Shown here: piece by piece, positions 52,122-60,960 of the stretch
How the letters are laid out: every line of letters begins with the position of its first letter
Numbering within the stretch: the stretch's first letter is position 1
Source of the DNA: an uncultured Bacteroides sp.
GTDB lineage: Bacteria; Bacteroidota; Bacteroidia; Bacteroidales; Bacteroidaceae
Assembly: GCF_910586915.1 (NCBI RefSeq)
Contig: NZ_CAJULN010000004.1
Location: 66,134-130,133 of the forward strand
Length of the DNA stretch: 64,000 bases
Direction: 5' to 3'
The notes under the pieces: model-generated
Told to the model about the DNA's origin: nothing
What the model saw: only the letters and a program-made list of their open reading frames with translations
Database searches by the model: none
Translations under genes and position numbers: made by a program

Positions 52122-52721
52122 TCAGAAGATGTAAGCTACAGACACTTGCCAGGTCTTGGTTTTATAAGAACCTGCCATATTTTCAATACCTGCAAAACTT
52201 TCAAAATCCGCAGTATCGCCCAACGGGATGTTATAATTGGCACCTACCTGCAAGTGGTTGAGCAATTTCACACCTGCGCCGAGGTTAATGCCGACTTCTG
52301 CTTTCTTCTTGTCGATTCCCGATTTCTTTTCAAAGTCGAAATAAAAATCAGGACCGGCTGCCAGATAAACACCCAGCAAACTTCCCAAACCGAAGGTGTA
52401 CTTCAAATTGACCGGAATGTCGACACCGTTCTGCTTGATGGTGTATTCCTTCTCTTTTTCTTCCGGAGTTACCGTTACACCTCTTTGGGCAAACAGTAAA
52501 GAAGCATCCACGCCCAACCCGATAACCGGAATGGTAAATTCCGCCATCGGCCCGATGAAGAAGCCGGTGAAGTTGTCTTTCCTGAAGTTGTCGCCCACAT
52601 TGGAGAAACTTGCTTTCGACAGGTTCAAACCACCTTTTACACCAAAATGCAACTGTGCCTGGGCAGGCATTGCCATAGCGATGCATACGGCAATCATTAA
52701 AGCACTAAAAATCTTTTTCAT
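52122..52721 (-). CDS. Small outer-membrane beta-barrel protein (porin-like, PorT/OmpW-type)
   Basis: The 199-residue protein has a signal peptide (MKKIFSALMIAVCIAMAMPAQA) followed by LHFGVKGGLNLSKASFSNVG, the typical opening of Bacteroidetes outer-membrane beta-barrel domain 2 proteins, with alternating beta strands up to the C-terminal KTWQVSVAYIF ending in Phe. Likely an eight-stranded barrel in the outer membrane. Function unknown. It has its own promoter and terminator, so it is monocistronic. Confidence 0.82.
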   Translation of the reverse strand: MKKIFSALMIAVCIAMAMPAQAQLHFGVKGGLNLSKASFSNVGDNFRKDNFTGFFIGPMAEFTIPVIGLGVDASLLFAQRGVTVTPEEKEKEYTIKQNGVDIPVNLKYTFGLGSLLGVYLAAGPDFYFDFEKKSGIDKKKAEVGINLGAGVKLLNHLQVGANYNIPLGDTADFESFAGIENMAGSYKTKTWQVSVAYIF

Positions 52722-52746
52722 AAATTCACGTGTTTATAATTCGGGG

Positions 52747-52778
52747 CAAAGATAGAGAAAAATACGTATATCTGTCAA
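52747..52778 (-). promoter_or_regulatory. Promoter of the small beta-barrel gene
   Basis: On the minus strand TTG (52776-52778), a 21-base spacer and TATCTTTG (52747-52754) form a good Bacteroidetes promoter about 25 bases before the ATG. Confidence 0.7.
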
Positions 52779-54208
52779 TTATTCGGGTGAATATCAAGTT
52801 TCACCGGCTTTATCATATTCTCCGGTTTGAGGATGGTATCCAAATCTTCTTTGGAAAGAATACCATGCTCCAATACCAGTTCGTAGACTCCCTTGCCCGT
52901 CTCCTGTGCCTCTTTGGCAATCTGTGTAGCGTGCTTGTATCCGATGACCGGGTTCAAGGCCGTCACCACTGCGATGCTGTTGTGCACATCCCGACGGCAT
53001 TTTTCCTCATTGGCCGTGATACCGTCCACGCACAGCGTACGCAAGGTATCAAAACCATTCATGAACAGGTCGGCAGATTCAAAACAACATTGCGCCATCA
53101 CCGGTTCCATTGCATTGAGTTCCATTTGGGCAGCTTCGCCGCTCATGGCGACACAGAGGTCGTTTCCTATTACCTTATAGGCTATCTGGTTCATCACTTC
53201 GGGGATTACCGGATTTACCTTTCCAGGCATGATGGAAGAACCGGGCTGCATGGCCGGCAAGTTAATCTCGCCCAATCCGCAACGAGGCCCGGAGGCCAGC
53301 AGCCGCAGGTCGTTGCATATCTTATTCATCTTGACAGCCACCCGTCGCATGGCGGCCGAATAGCCTACCATGCAGGAGGTGTCCGAAGTGGCTCCTATCA
53401 GGTCGGCGGCCAGTTTTATATCCAGTCCGGTGATTTCACGCAGGGCGGCGATACACTTTTCGGCATATCCGGGCTCGGCGGCGATACCCGTGCCGATGGC
53501 AGTTGCCCCCATATTGACCGTCAGAAAATCCCGGGCGGCAAAGTCGAGATGCTTTACTTCATCTTCCAAGATGCTCGCAAATGCGTGGAACGTCTGCCCG
53601 AGGGTCATCGGCACGGCGTCTTCCAACTGGGTGCGCCCTATCTTAATCACATGGGCAAACTCCTCTCCTTTCCTGCGGAAAGATTCTATCAGCAGGGTGA
53701 AATGTTCGAGCAGTTGCAGGTGGGTGTAATATAGGCCTATGTGGATGGCGGTAGGATAAGCGTCGTTGGTAGACTGCGAACGGTTCACATGGTCGTTGGG
53801 CGAACAATAGCGGTATTCGCCGCGCTGATGTCCTAACAGCTCCAATGCGCGGTTGGCTATCACCTCATTGGCGTTCATGTTGGTCGTAGTTCCGGCTCCT
53901 CCCTGAATCATGTCGACGGGAAATTGTTCGTGGTGTTTTCCCTCAAGGATTTCCTTACAGGCTTTCAGGATAGCGTCCGCCTGTTCTTCGGTGAGCAATC
54001 CTAATTGGCGGTTGGCAATGGCAGCTCCCATTTTCGTGAAGGCCAACGCCTGAATGAACAAAGGGTACTCATTCAAATGAAACTTGCTGATTCGAAAGTT
54101 TTCAATCCCACGGAGTGTCTGTACTCCATACAATGCTGTTTCGGGCACTTCACGACTTCCAATCAAGTCGCTCTCCGTGCGAGTTTTTTTTGATAAATTC
54201 TGTTCCAT
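52775..54208 (-). CDS. aspA: Aspartate ammonia-lyase
   Basis: AspA converts aspartate to fumarate and ammonia. The 477-residue protein has the fumarase/aspartase signature GSSIMPGKVNPVIPE in the C-terminal half, the N-terminal TRTESDLIGSREVPETALYG and the helical central segment with NDVHN-like GEYRYCSPNDHVNRSQSTND. It diverges from dcuB and asparaginase, which supply aspartate and exchange the C4 products. The divergent spacer contains the 22-bp array. Confidence 0.96.
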   Translation of the reverse strand: MEQNLSKKTRTESDLIGSREVPETALYGVQTLRGIENFRISKFHLNEYPLFIQALAFTKMGAAIANRQLGLLTEEQADAILKACKEILEGKHHEQFPVDMIQGGAGTTTNMNANEVIANRALELLGHQRGEYRYCSPNDHVNRSQSTNDAYPTAIHIGLYYTHLQLLEHFTLLIESFRRKGEEFAHVIKIGRTQLEDAVPMTLGQTFHAFASILEDEVKHLDFAARDFLTVNMGATAIGTGIAAEPGYAEKCIAALREITGLDIKLAADLIGATSDTSCMVGYSAAMRRVAVKMNKICNDLRLLASGPRCGLGEINLPAMQPGSSIMPGKVNPVIPEVMNQIAYKVIGNDLCVAMSGEAAQMELNAMEPVMAQCCFESADLFMNGFDTLRTLCVDGITANEEKCRRDVHNSIAVVTALNPVIGYKHATQIAKEAQETGKGVYELVLEHGILSKEDLDTILKPENMIKPVKLDIHPNN

Positions 54209-54276
54209 ATCGGTTGTTTTCGTTAGTCCTTAATATAACCAACCGGCGAGGGTATTGTTTTTACAAACAGGCAAAA

Positions 54277-54446
54277 GATTGTCCGCCATCTTCCGGAAGC
54301 TGCCAAATGCGGTTTTTACACACTAATAATCAAGTAGTTACAGCACATATAGATGCTGCGTGCAGGAGATATAGATGCTGGACATTGGATATATATGCGC
54401 TGGAGATAGGACATATATGCGGTGGAAACAGGAGATATATGTGCTG
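54277..54446. repeat. Dispersed repeat element, copy 1, with 22-bp array (atatat core, 5 units)
   Basis: Five units ending in (g/c)(c/t)g(c/g)tg occur exactly 22 bases apart, ending at 54358, 54380, 54402, 54424 and 54446, with cores atatag or atatat. The flank gattgtccgccatcttc (54277-54293) and the region 54337-54427 recur, reverse-complemented, at 62674-62764 and 62808-62824, with about six differences over 91 bases. It lies in the aspA-dcuB divergent spacer. Confidence 0.85.
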
Positions 54447-54561
54447 AAAATCGGCCGTTTGGCGGGTGAAAACAGCGGGTAAACATCATAGGCAAAAACC
54501 ATCCTGCAAGTTTTTTTTGTTGTTAATGGAAGAAAAAGAAAACACAAAGAACTAAAACTGC

Positions 54562-54569
54562 TATCTTTG
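54562..54569 (+). promoter_or_regulatory. -7 element upstream of dcuB
   Basis: TATCTTTG lies 28 bases before the dcuB ATG and matches the -7 consensus. No TTTG at the usual spacing was found, so strength may depend on an activator. Confidence 0.5.
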
Positions 54570-54597
54570 TGTTTAAACCTAAAAAAAACAGTAACCT

Positions 54598-55908
54598 ATG
54601 ATACTACAATTAGCATTTGTCCTGACTGCCATTATTATCGGCGCACGCCTGGGTGGCATCGGTCTCGGCGTGATGGGCGGCGTCGGGTTGGCGATACTCA
54701 CATTCGGCTTCGGGCTGCAACCCACCGCTCCGCCTATCGATGTCATGCTAATGATTGCCGCCGTCATCTCGGCTGCCGCCTGTATGCAGGCTGCGGGCGG
54801 ATTGGATTATATGGTAAAGCTGGCAGAACGCTTGCTACGCAAGAATCCTTCGCACGTCACGCTGTTGAGCCCGTTGGTGACTTACTTGTTCACCTTCGTT
54901 GCCGGAACGGGACACGTCGCATATTCCGTGTTGCCGGTGATAGCGGAAGTTGCCACCGAAACCAAAATCCGCCCGGAACGCCCGCTCGGCATCGCGGTCA
55001 TCGCTTCACAACAGGCCATTACGGCAAGTCCCATCTCCGCCGCTACCGTGGCGTTGCTCGGACTGCTGACGGGATACGACATTACGCTGTTCGATATTCT
55101 CAAAATTACCATCCCCGCCACTCTCATAGGCGTTCTGGTAGGCGCCTTTTTCTCCATGAAGGTAGGCAAAGAACTCGTAGACGACCCCGAATATCAGAAG
55201 CGGCTCAAAGAGGGACTTTTCAACGGCACAAGGGTAGAGATTAAGGACGTAAGGAACAAACGGCAGGCAATGCTTTCGGTCATTATCTTCCTATTGGCAA
55301 CGGCGCTTATCGTATTCTTCGGCTCGTTCGAGGGGCTGCGCCCGTCTTTCGTCATCAACGGTGAGGAGACTGCTTTGGGAATGTCGGCAATCATTGAAAT
55401 TGTCATGCTGTCGGCTGCCGCCATCATTCTCCTGGCAACCGGGACCGATGGAATCAAGGCGACACAAGGCTCCGTGTTTCCTGCCGGAATGCAGGCGGTC
55501 ATCGCCATTTTCGGTATTGCCTGGATGGGCGACACGTTTCTCCAGGGTAATATGGCACAACTTACGTCCTCCATCGAAGGTATCGTCCGCCAGATGCCGT
55601 GGCTCTTCGGAATTGCCCTGTTCGTAATGTCTATCCTGCTGTACAGCCAGGCTGCTACCGTACGGGCGCTTATGCCGTTGGGCCTTGCATTGGGTATCTC
55701 GCCCTATATGCTGATTGCCCTATTCCCTGCCGTCAACGGTTATTTCTTTATTCCGAACTACCCCACCGTGGTAGCCGCCATCAATTTCGACCGGACGGGA
55801 AGTACCGGAATCGGCAAATACGTCCTGAACCATTCGTTCATGATGCCGGGAATGATATCCACCGTCGTGGCTATCGTCTTAGGACTACTCTTTATACAAT
55901 TATTCTAA
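54598..55908 (+). CDS. dcuB: Anaerobic C4-dicarboxylate transporter (Dcu family)
   Basis: The 436-residue inner-membrane protein has about ten to twelve hydrophobic segments and Dcu-type motifs: IIGARLGGIGLGVMGGVGLA, VAGTGHVAYSVLPVIAEVA and VNGYFFIPNYPTVVAAINF. Dcu proteins exchange fumarate, malate or aspartate for succinate during fumarate respiration, which suits Bacteroides. Asparaginase follows after 37 bases; aspA is divergent. Confidence 0.94.
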   Translation: MILQLAFVLTAIIIGARLGGIGLGVMGGVGLAILTFGFGLQPTAPPIDVMLMIAAVISAAACMQAAGGLDYMVKLAERLLRKNPSHVTLLSPLVTYLFTFVAGTGHVAYSVLPVIAEVATETKIRPERPLGIAVIASQQAITASPISAATVALLGLLTGYDITLFDILKITIPATLIGVLVGAFFSMKVGKELVDDPEYQKRLKEGLFNGTRVEIKDVRNKRQAMLSVIIFLLATALIVFFGSFEGLRPSFVINGEETALGMSAIIEIVMLSAAAIILLATGTDGIKATQGSVFPAGMQAVIAIFGIAWMGDTFLQGNMAQLTSSIEGIVRQMPWLFGIALFVMSILLYSQAATVRALMPLGLALGISPYMLIALFPAVNGYFFIPNYPTVVAAINFDRTGSTGIGKYVLNHSFMMPGMISTVVAIVLGLLFIQLF

Positions 55909-55945
55909 TCTACATAAAAATCAACCACCTAAACTTCATCCAATT

Positions 55946-57001
55946 ATGAAACAGTTCAGAAGATTGGCCGTCGTAGCAGCCCTGCTGCTCAGCTTCACAA
56001 TGGCGTTTGCCGCAAAACCGAATATCCATATCCTCGCCACCGGAGGAACCATTGCTGGAACAGGAAGCTCCGCCACCGGAACCAGCTATACCGCCGGACA
56101 AGTGGCTATCGGAACCTTGCTCGATGCTGTTCCGGATATCAGAAACATCGCCAATGTGACAGGCGAGCAGATTGTCAGAATAGGTTCGCAGGACATGAAC
56201 GATGCAGTATGGCTGACACTTGCCAAGAAAATCAACGAGTTGCTGAAACGTCCGGACATCGACGGCATCGTCATTACGCACGGAACGGACACGATGGAAG
56301 AGACCGCCTATTTCCTCAACCTGACCGTGAAAAGCAACAAACCGGTCGTGTTGGTAGGTGCCATGCGCCCTTCCACCTCCTTGAGTGCCGACGGGCCGCT
56401 GAACCTGTATAACGCCGTAGTCACTGCCGCCGCCACAGAGTCGAGAGACAAAGGGGTGCTGGTTGCCATGAACGGGCTTATTCTCGGAGCAGCAAGCACA
56501 GTAAAGATGAACACCGTCGACGTACAGACATTTCAAGCTCCCAACTCCGGCGCTTTGGGATATATCCTCAACGGGAAGGTATTCTACAACCAAGTGACGC
56601 TGAAGAAACACACCACACAGTCCATCTTCGATGTCACGCATCTCACCTCGCTGCCCAAAGTCGGCATCATCTACAGTTACTCCAACATCGAAGCAGACCT
56701 GATGGCGCCTCTCCTCCACAACGGATACAAAGGAATTATCCATGCAGGAGTAGGCAACGGCAATATCCACAAGAACATCTTCCCTTCGCTGATAGAAGCC
56801 CGAAAGAAAGGAATACTCGTTGTCCGCTCTTCACGTGTGCCGACAGGCCCCACTACGCTCGACGCCGAAGTAAACGACGCGCAATGCCGGTTTGTGGCCT
56901 CGCAAGAACTGAATCCGCAAAAGGCACGTGTGCTGTTAATGCTCGCATTGACCCAAACCACCGACTGGCAACAGATACAACAGTACTTTAATGAATACTA
57001 A
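55946..57001 (+). CDS. ansB: Type II (periplasmic) L-asparaginase
   Basis: The 351-residue enzyme has a signal peptide (MKQFRRLAVVAALLLSFTMAFA) and both catalytic signatures: ILATGGTIAGTGSSATGTSY (first Thr, residues about 28-47) and GIVITHGTDTMEETAYFL (Thr-Asp and nearby Lys site). It hydrolyses asparagine to aspartate and ammonia in the periplasm, feeding DcuB and AspA. It lies between dcuB and the porin gene in one run. Confidence 0.95.
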   Translation: MKQFRRLAVVAALLLSFTMAFAAKPNIHILATGGTIAGTGSSATGTSYTAGQVAIGTLLDAVPDIRNIANVTGEQIVRIGSQDMNDAVWLTLAKKINELLKRPDIDGIVITHGTDTMEETAYFLNLTVKSNKPVVLVGAMRPSTSLSADGPLNLYNAVVTAAATESRDKGVLVAMNGLILGAASTVKMNTVDVQTFQAPNSGALGYILNGKVFYNQVTLKKHTTQSIFDVTHLTSLPKVGIIYSYSNIEADLMAPLLHNGYKGIIHAGVGNGNIHKNIFPSLIEARKKGILVVRSSRVPTGPTTLDAEVNDAQCRFVASQELNPQKARVLLMLALTQTTDWQQIQQYFNEY

Positions 57002-57016
57002 AAAACAGACCTACAT

Positions 57017-58204
57017 ATGAAGAAGTTAATCCTTATGCTACTCCTCACAGGCAGCATACAGGGAGTACACGCCCAAAAAACAGCGAAGAAAGAGCGGTTC
57101 TCGCCCGATACTCCCTTGTTTGAAGAACTGACAGGCACAAAAAAGAAAACAGATAAATTCAACCTTTACCTGAATATGCATGGCGGATTCGACGCCCGTT
57201 TCCAACACGGCTTTCAGGAAGGCAACTTCAATATGCACCAGCTTCGCATCGAAGCGAAAGGGAACATCAACGACTGGCTCTCTTACCGTTACCGCCAGCG
57301 TCTCAACCGCTCGAACGATGCAAGCGGCATGATAGACAACCTTCCCACCTCCATCGACTACGCAGGTATCGGCATCAGACTAAATGACCGCTTCAGCCTC
57401 TTCGCCGGAAAACAAAGTACTGCTTACGGCGGTTTTGAGTTCGACCTCAACCCGATTGATGTCTACCAGTACTGCGATATGATTGAACATATGAGCAACT
57501 TCATGACCGGAGTGAATGCAACCTACAACATCACCCCTACCCAGCAGCTCAACCTGCAAATACTGAACAGCCGCAACGGCTCGTTCAACAGTACCTACGG
57601 AATCACGGAAGACGCCGAAGGTAAACTCCCCGACCTGCAAGAGGGCAAACTGCCTTTGGTCTATACACTGAACTGGAACGGCAGTTTCAACAACGTATTC
57701 AAGACGCGTTGGTCGGCCTCCGTTCTGAACGAAGCCAAAGGACACAACATGTATTATTACGCCTTCGGAAACGAACTGAACATGGGCAAATGGAATGCTT
57801 TCGTAGATTTCCAGTATTCGAAAGAGGATATCGACCGCAAGGGTATCATCACCAACATCATCGGCCGCCCGAGCGGGCACAACGCATTCGATGCAGGCTA
57901 TCTTTCCGTCATAGCCAAATGCAACTACCGCTTTCTGCCGAAATGGAATGCTTTCGTAAAAGGAATGTACGAAACAGCGTCTGTCACCAAAGCATCGGAG
58001 GGAATAGAAAAAGGGATTTACCGTACTTCGTGGGGTTACTTGGCAGGTATCGAGTTTTACCCGATGAAAAGCAACCTGCACTTTTTTCTCACTTACATAG
58101 GACGTTCGTACAAATTCGCTACCTGTACCAAAGCATCGGGACAGGATGATTACAATACCAACCGAGTCTCGGTAGGGTTTATCTGGCAGATGCCCGTGTT
58201 CTAA
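57017..58204 (+). CDS. Outer-membrane porin (OprO/OprP-like)
   Basis: The 395-residue protein has a signal peptide (MKKLILMLLLTGSIQGVHA), then a barrel domain with LYLNMHGGFDARFQHGFQEG and LSYRYRQRLNRSNDASGMID, a pattern seen in phosphate-selective porin O/P-like proteins of Bacteroidetes. It ends RVSVGFIWQMPVF with terminal Phe, as outer-membrane barrels do. Sixteen bases after asparaginase, it may admit asparagine or dicarboxylates; this is inferred from context. Confidence 0.8.
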   Translation: MKKLILMLLLTGSIQGVHAQKTAKKERFSPDTPLFEELTGTKKKTDKFNLYLNMHGGFDARFQHGFQEGNFNMHQLRIEAKGNINDWLSYRYRQRLNRSNDASGMIDNLPTSIDYAGIGIRLNDRFSLFAGKQSTAYGGFEFDLNPIDVYQYCDMIEHMSNFMTGVNATYNITPTQQLNLQILNSRNGSFNSTYGITEDAEGKLPDLQEGKLPLVYTLNWNGSFNNVFKTRWSASVLNEAKGHNMYYYAFGNELNMGKWNAFVDFQYSKEDIDRKGIITNIIGRPSGHNAFDAGYLSVIAKCNYRFLPKWNAFVKGMYETASVTKASEGIEKGIYRTSWGYLAGIEFYPMKSNLHFFLTYIGRSYKFATCTKASGQDDYNTNRVSVGFIWQMPVF

Positions 58205-58240
58205 ACGGAGAAGGAAAGCAAGGTTTATGTATGGGCTTTT

Positions 58241-58291
58241 AAAACATCAGCGCGAGAAACAATGAAAGTTTGTTTCTCGCGCTGATGTTTT
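58241..58291. terminator. Bidirectional terminator between the porin and DUF2795 genes
   Basis: A 21-base stem, almost perfect, (aaaacatcagcgcgagaaac / gtttctcgcgctgatgtttt) with a short loop lies in the convergent gap and has A/T runs on both sides. It can stop transcripts from either direction. Confidence 0.85.
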
Positions 58292-58315
58292 ATTATTTAA
58301 CCCAATAAAAGACAA

Positions 58316-58537
58316 TCAATATTCTTCTTCGTTAAAGAAAAAGTCTTCTTTACTGGGATAATCGGGCCAAATATCTTCAATGCTTTCATATATTTCGCCT
58401 TCATCCTCCATCTCCTGGAGATTCTCTATAACTTCAAGAGGAGCACCCGAACGCATGGCATAATCAATCAATTCATCTTTGGTTGCCGGCCAGGGAGCAT
58501 CTTCGAGTTTTGATGCAAGTTCCAATGTCCAATACAT
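58316..58537 (-). CDS. DUF2795 family protein
   Basis: The 73-residue acidic protein begins MYWTLELASKLEDAPWPATK and contains DELIDYAMRSGAPLEVIENL, the core of DUF2795, followed by an acidic tail rich in Glu, Asp and Phe. The family function is not known. It has its own promoter just upstream and is monocistronic. Confidence 0.88.
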   Translation of the reverse strand: MYWTLELASKLEDAPWPATKDELIDYAMRSGAPLEVIENLQEMEDEGEIYESIEDIWPDYPSKEDFFFNEEEY

Positions 58538-58589
58538 ACTATTTGAGTGTTTTAAGTGAATACTAAATCAGTTACTTTCTATTTTTTGG

Positions 58590-58619
58590 CAAAAGTATAA
58601 CAAAATCCATCATTTCCAA
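58590..58619 (-). promoter_or_regulatory. Promoter of the DUF2795 gene
   Basis: TTG (58617-58619), a 19-base spacer and TACTTTTG (58590-58597) on the minus strand match the consensus. The -33 box overlaps the stop region of the upstream adenosyltransferase gene. Confidence 0.65.
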
Positions 58620-59173
58620 CTATTATCCCAAAATATTTCGCTGTTTTGTTCATCAAAATTAATTTTTCGGGATAAAACAAACAAATAATCTGATAATCTG
58701 TTTACAAAAGCCAATACTTCGGGGGAAATTGTACAAGTTTCGGACAAAGAGAGAATACGCCTTTCGGCCCTCCGGCAAACAGTACGGCAAATGTGGCAGA
58801 CGGATGCGCCCCGGGTTCCGCCCGGCAGAATGAATGCGTTCAGTTCCGGCAGTTTATCGTCCAACCGGTCAATCTCTTGTTCGATACTCTCCACATCCTG
58901 CGGAGTAATAATGCTGGCAGGTTTCAGTTGTGTTTTCACCTGGTCGGTGGCAAGATGCGAACCGATGGCAAACAATTTATGCTGAATGCTTTGGATGAAG
59001 TCGCAATCTGTCTCGTCGGATAAGTAAGTGTACAACCATCCTAAGTGAGCATTCAGTTCGTCCACCGTACCATAGGCTTCCAGCCGGATATGTGTTTTCG
59101 GCACACGGCTGCCGCCCACCAGGCTGGTAGTCCCCTTATCGCCGGTTTTTGTATATACAAGGCTCTTTTTCAT
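58610..59173 (-). CDS. Corrinoid (cob(I)alamin) adenosyltransferase, PduO type
   Basis: The 187-residue protein has the PduO-type motifs: [20 protein letters not shown] for ATP binding at the N-terminus, [31 protein letters not shown] and [20 protein letters not shown]. It makes adenosylcobalamin from cob(I)alamin and ATP, needed by B12-dependent mutases such as methylmalonyl-CoA mutase. No cobalamin riboswitch is visible upstream. It follows the methyltransferase-like gene by 53 bases. Confidence 0.94.
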   Translation of the reverse strand: MKKSLVYTKTGDKGTTSLVGGSRVPKTHIRLEAYGTVDELNAHLGWLYTYLSDETDCDFIQSIQHKLFAIGSHLATDQVKTQLKPASIITPQDVESIEQEIDRLDDKLPELNAFILPGGTRGASVCHICRTVCRRAERRILSLSETCTISPEVLAFVNRLSDYLFVLSRKINFDEQNSEIFWDNSWK

Positions 59174-59226
59174 ACTATTCTTTATTTTTAATCAATTATA
59201 TAGGTAAGGTAAACGCACAAAGGTTC

Positions 59227-59832
59227 TCAGAAGTTGACGATATAATGCTGTTTTATCTTTGTTTTATCAAAAAAGAGTAAACCGAGGTCGTATAAGTCGA
59301 AAGTAATCCCTACCCGTTCATCTTCCTGCAAGCGTTTCCAAAAGGCTTTCATCTCTTTTGAATAACAGATGCCGTGCACCACAAACACGCTTTGCCGAGT
59401 AACCCGCCGCACGCAGGCACCGAAGATGTCTTCCAACAGTTCGGGATGCCGATAGTCATTCAGATACAGAAAATCAATCGGAACGTGCTCACTCAGATGC
59501 AAATCGGACAAATCGGAAATAAAAAGATAACCGGCGGACGGTTTTGCCGCTTGAAGATAAAGCGAGGTTGCCGACAGACACCCTGCTTCGAGCATAAAGG
59601 CGGGCTGCATCCTATTCACGAGCCGGAACAAGAAACGATTTACTTTTTGCGTACCTTCGCCGTATCCGTGTTCTCCGACCCGCTTTTTCTGCATCTTTTT
59701 CAAAGAAGCATACGCATAATAAGCCCTCTTTTCATAAATCACATCCGTTATCAGGCTGAAAGCAAAAGGAGAATGCACGCCGTATCCGCAACGATAACGG
59801 AAACGGGAAAGCCAGATAAAAGGTCTTTTCAT
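59227..59832 (-). CDS. SAM-methyltransferase-like protein with degenerate motif I
   Basis: The 201-residue protein starts MKRPFIWLSRFRYRCGYGVH and continues SPFAFSLITDVIYEKRAYYA. Its middle, AFMLEAGCLSATSLYLQAA, stands where class I methyltransferases have the SAM-binding Gly-rich motif I, but only one glycine remains. FISDLSDLHLSEHVPIDFLY looks like the following strand region. Function is unknown, and catalysis is doubtful. An ATG six codons upstream (59850) is also possible. It may be cotranscribed with the adenosyltransferase gene. Confidence 0.7.
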   Translation of the reverse strand: MKRPFIWLSRFRYRCGYGVHSPFAFSLITDVIYEKRAYYAYASLKKMQKKRVGEHGYGEGTQKVNRFLFRLVNRMQPAFMLEAGCLSATSLYLQAAKPSAGYLFISDLSDLHLSEHVPIDFLYLNDYRHPELLEDIFGACVRRVTRQSVFVVHGICYSKEMKAFWKRLQEDERVGITFDLYDLGLLFFDKTKIKQHYIVNF

Positions 59833-59919
59833 ACAGAGTAGAAGATTCATAGAAGTATCATTCGTTTGTTATTCAACAGTACAAAGATATGTTTTTTTAT
59901 CCGGATTCATGAAAAAAGA

Positions 59920-59941
59920 GTCGGTTCCTTGCGGAGCCGAC
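59920..59941 (-). terminator. tonB terminator
   Basis: A 9-base stem (gtcggctcc pairing with ggaaccgac, one G-U) with a four-base loop is followed on the minus strand by TCTTTTTT, 28 bases past the tonB stop. Confidence 0.82.
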
Positions 59942-59968
59942 CCTTAATCAGTCATTTATTCCAAGCTA

Positions 59969-60652
59969 CTACTGCAACCTGAATGTTACAGGTACAGTAT
60001 ATTTCACCCGAACTTTTTTGCCATTCTGTACTCCGGGCTCCCATTTCGGCATGGCGTTTATCACACGGATAGCCTCCTTGTCCAAATAGGCGTCTACACC
60101 TCGTACCACTACCGGATTGGTAATCGTTCCGTCCTTGTCGACAACAAACTGTACGATTACTTTTCCTTGCGAGCCCATCTCCTGCGAAATCGTCGGATAT
60201 TTGATATTGCCGCTCAAATATTTCATCAAAGCAGCCATACCTCCGGGAAACTCCGGCATAATCTCAACGCTGACATGGATAACGTCTTCTTCCACCTGTT
60301 CGGCTTCCACAACCGGCGGTATCCAGATAATATCAGGAGTAGCATCCATATCCTCCCCTACTGTGGAAACAGCATCCGTCACCTCTATATCGTTTTTTAC
60401 TATCTGCAATACATCCACCACTTTGGTCTCGGGTGGTGGCGGCGGTTCGAGTTTCTCGTCAGGAAATGTGATAGGAACAAGCTCTGTCACAAAGATGGAT
60501 TCATCATCGGATGATAGTGCCGCGACTTTGGCATCATGTTGTGTCCATTCGAACGATACGAACATGAAAGCAAGCGCAACAACCAAACCCATCAACAACC
60601 AAGAACTCCGTTGGTTCTCGATTGCAGCCTTTTTTGATTTCTTGGCTTCCAT
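59969..60652 (-). CDS. tonB: Energy transducer TonB
   Basis: The 227-residue protein has a cytoplasmic N-terminus (MEAKKSKKAAIENQRSSW), one membrane helix (LLMGLVVALAFMFVSF), a periplasmic linker with a short PPPPP run, and the TonB C-terminal domain: GGMAALMKYLSGNIKYPTIS, GKVIVQFVVDKDGTITNPVV and AMPKWEPGVQNGKKVRVKYT. It passes proton-motive energy to SusC-type transporters. No exbB or exbD lies next to it, so it must share a distant ExbBD. Confidence 0.94.
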   Translation of the reverse strand: MEAKKSKKAAIENQRSSWLLMGLVVALAFMFVSFEWTQHDAKVAALSSDDESIFVTELVPITFPDEKLEPPPPPETKVVDVLQIVKNDIEVTDAVSTVGEDMDATPDIIWIPPVVEAEQVEEDVIHVSVEIMPEFPGGMAALMKYLSGNIKYPTISQEMGSQGKVIVQFVVDKDGTITNPVVVRGVDAYLDKEAIRVINAMPKWEPGVQNGKKVRVKYTVPVTFRLQ

Positions 60653-60960
60653 AAAAAATGTGTTTAAGTAATTAATAATAGAAAAATATATAGTATAACA
60701 CTACTTTTCGCCTTTCCTCATTAAGCATTACTTAAAGTGCTCTCTTGCTGCTATAAATATAGTGTTTTTATGGATAGGATGTTATCGCGCCTCCCGTTTA
60801 TTCCATTCTTTTTTATTCTTTTGAATAAAATTTACTTTTCGGACGTATAGCAGTCTGTCACTGTCCCTTCCGCCGTGTGTGCGGCACACACTTTTTTTGT
60901 CGTCCGTACTTTTTTCTCATATATTTGTCTTACTTTTGCAACAAACAAAAAAACAACCAT
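60653..60960. other. Divergent spacer between tonB and the histidine-kinase-like gene
   Basis: About 300 bases with no supported gene. A -7 element TACTTTTG at 60931-60938 lies 22 bases before the kinase-like ATG; a -33 TTTG at normal spacing is missing. No clear tonB promoter was identified, and no repeats were seen. Confidence 0.6.

Noticed and set aside
54338..54547. 69-codon frame on the minus strand in the aspA-dcuB spacer
   Set aside because: The frame exists only because 22-bp units shift phase regularly; its Ile/Tyr/Ser repeats mirror the array, not a protein family.
59174..59226. Cobalamin riboswitch ahead of the adenosyltransferase gene
   Set aside because: The spacer is only 53 bases and shows no B12-box-like conserved segment.
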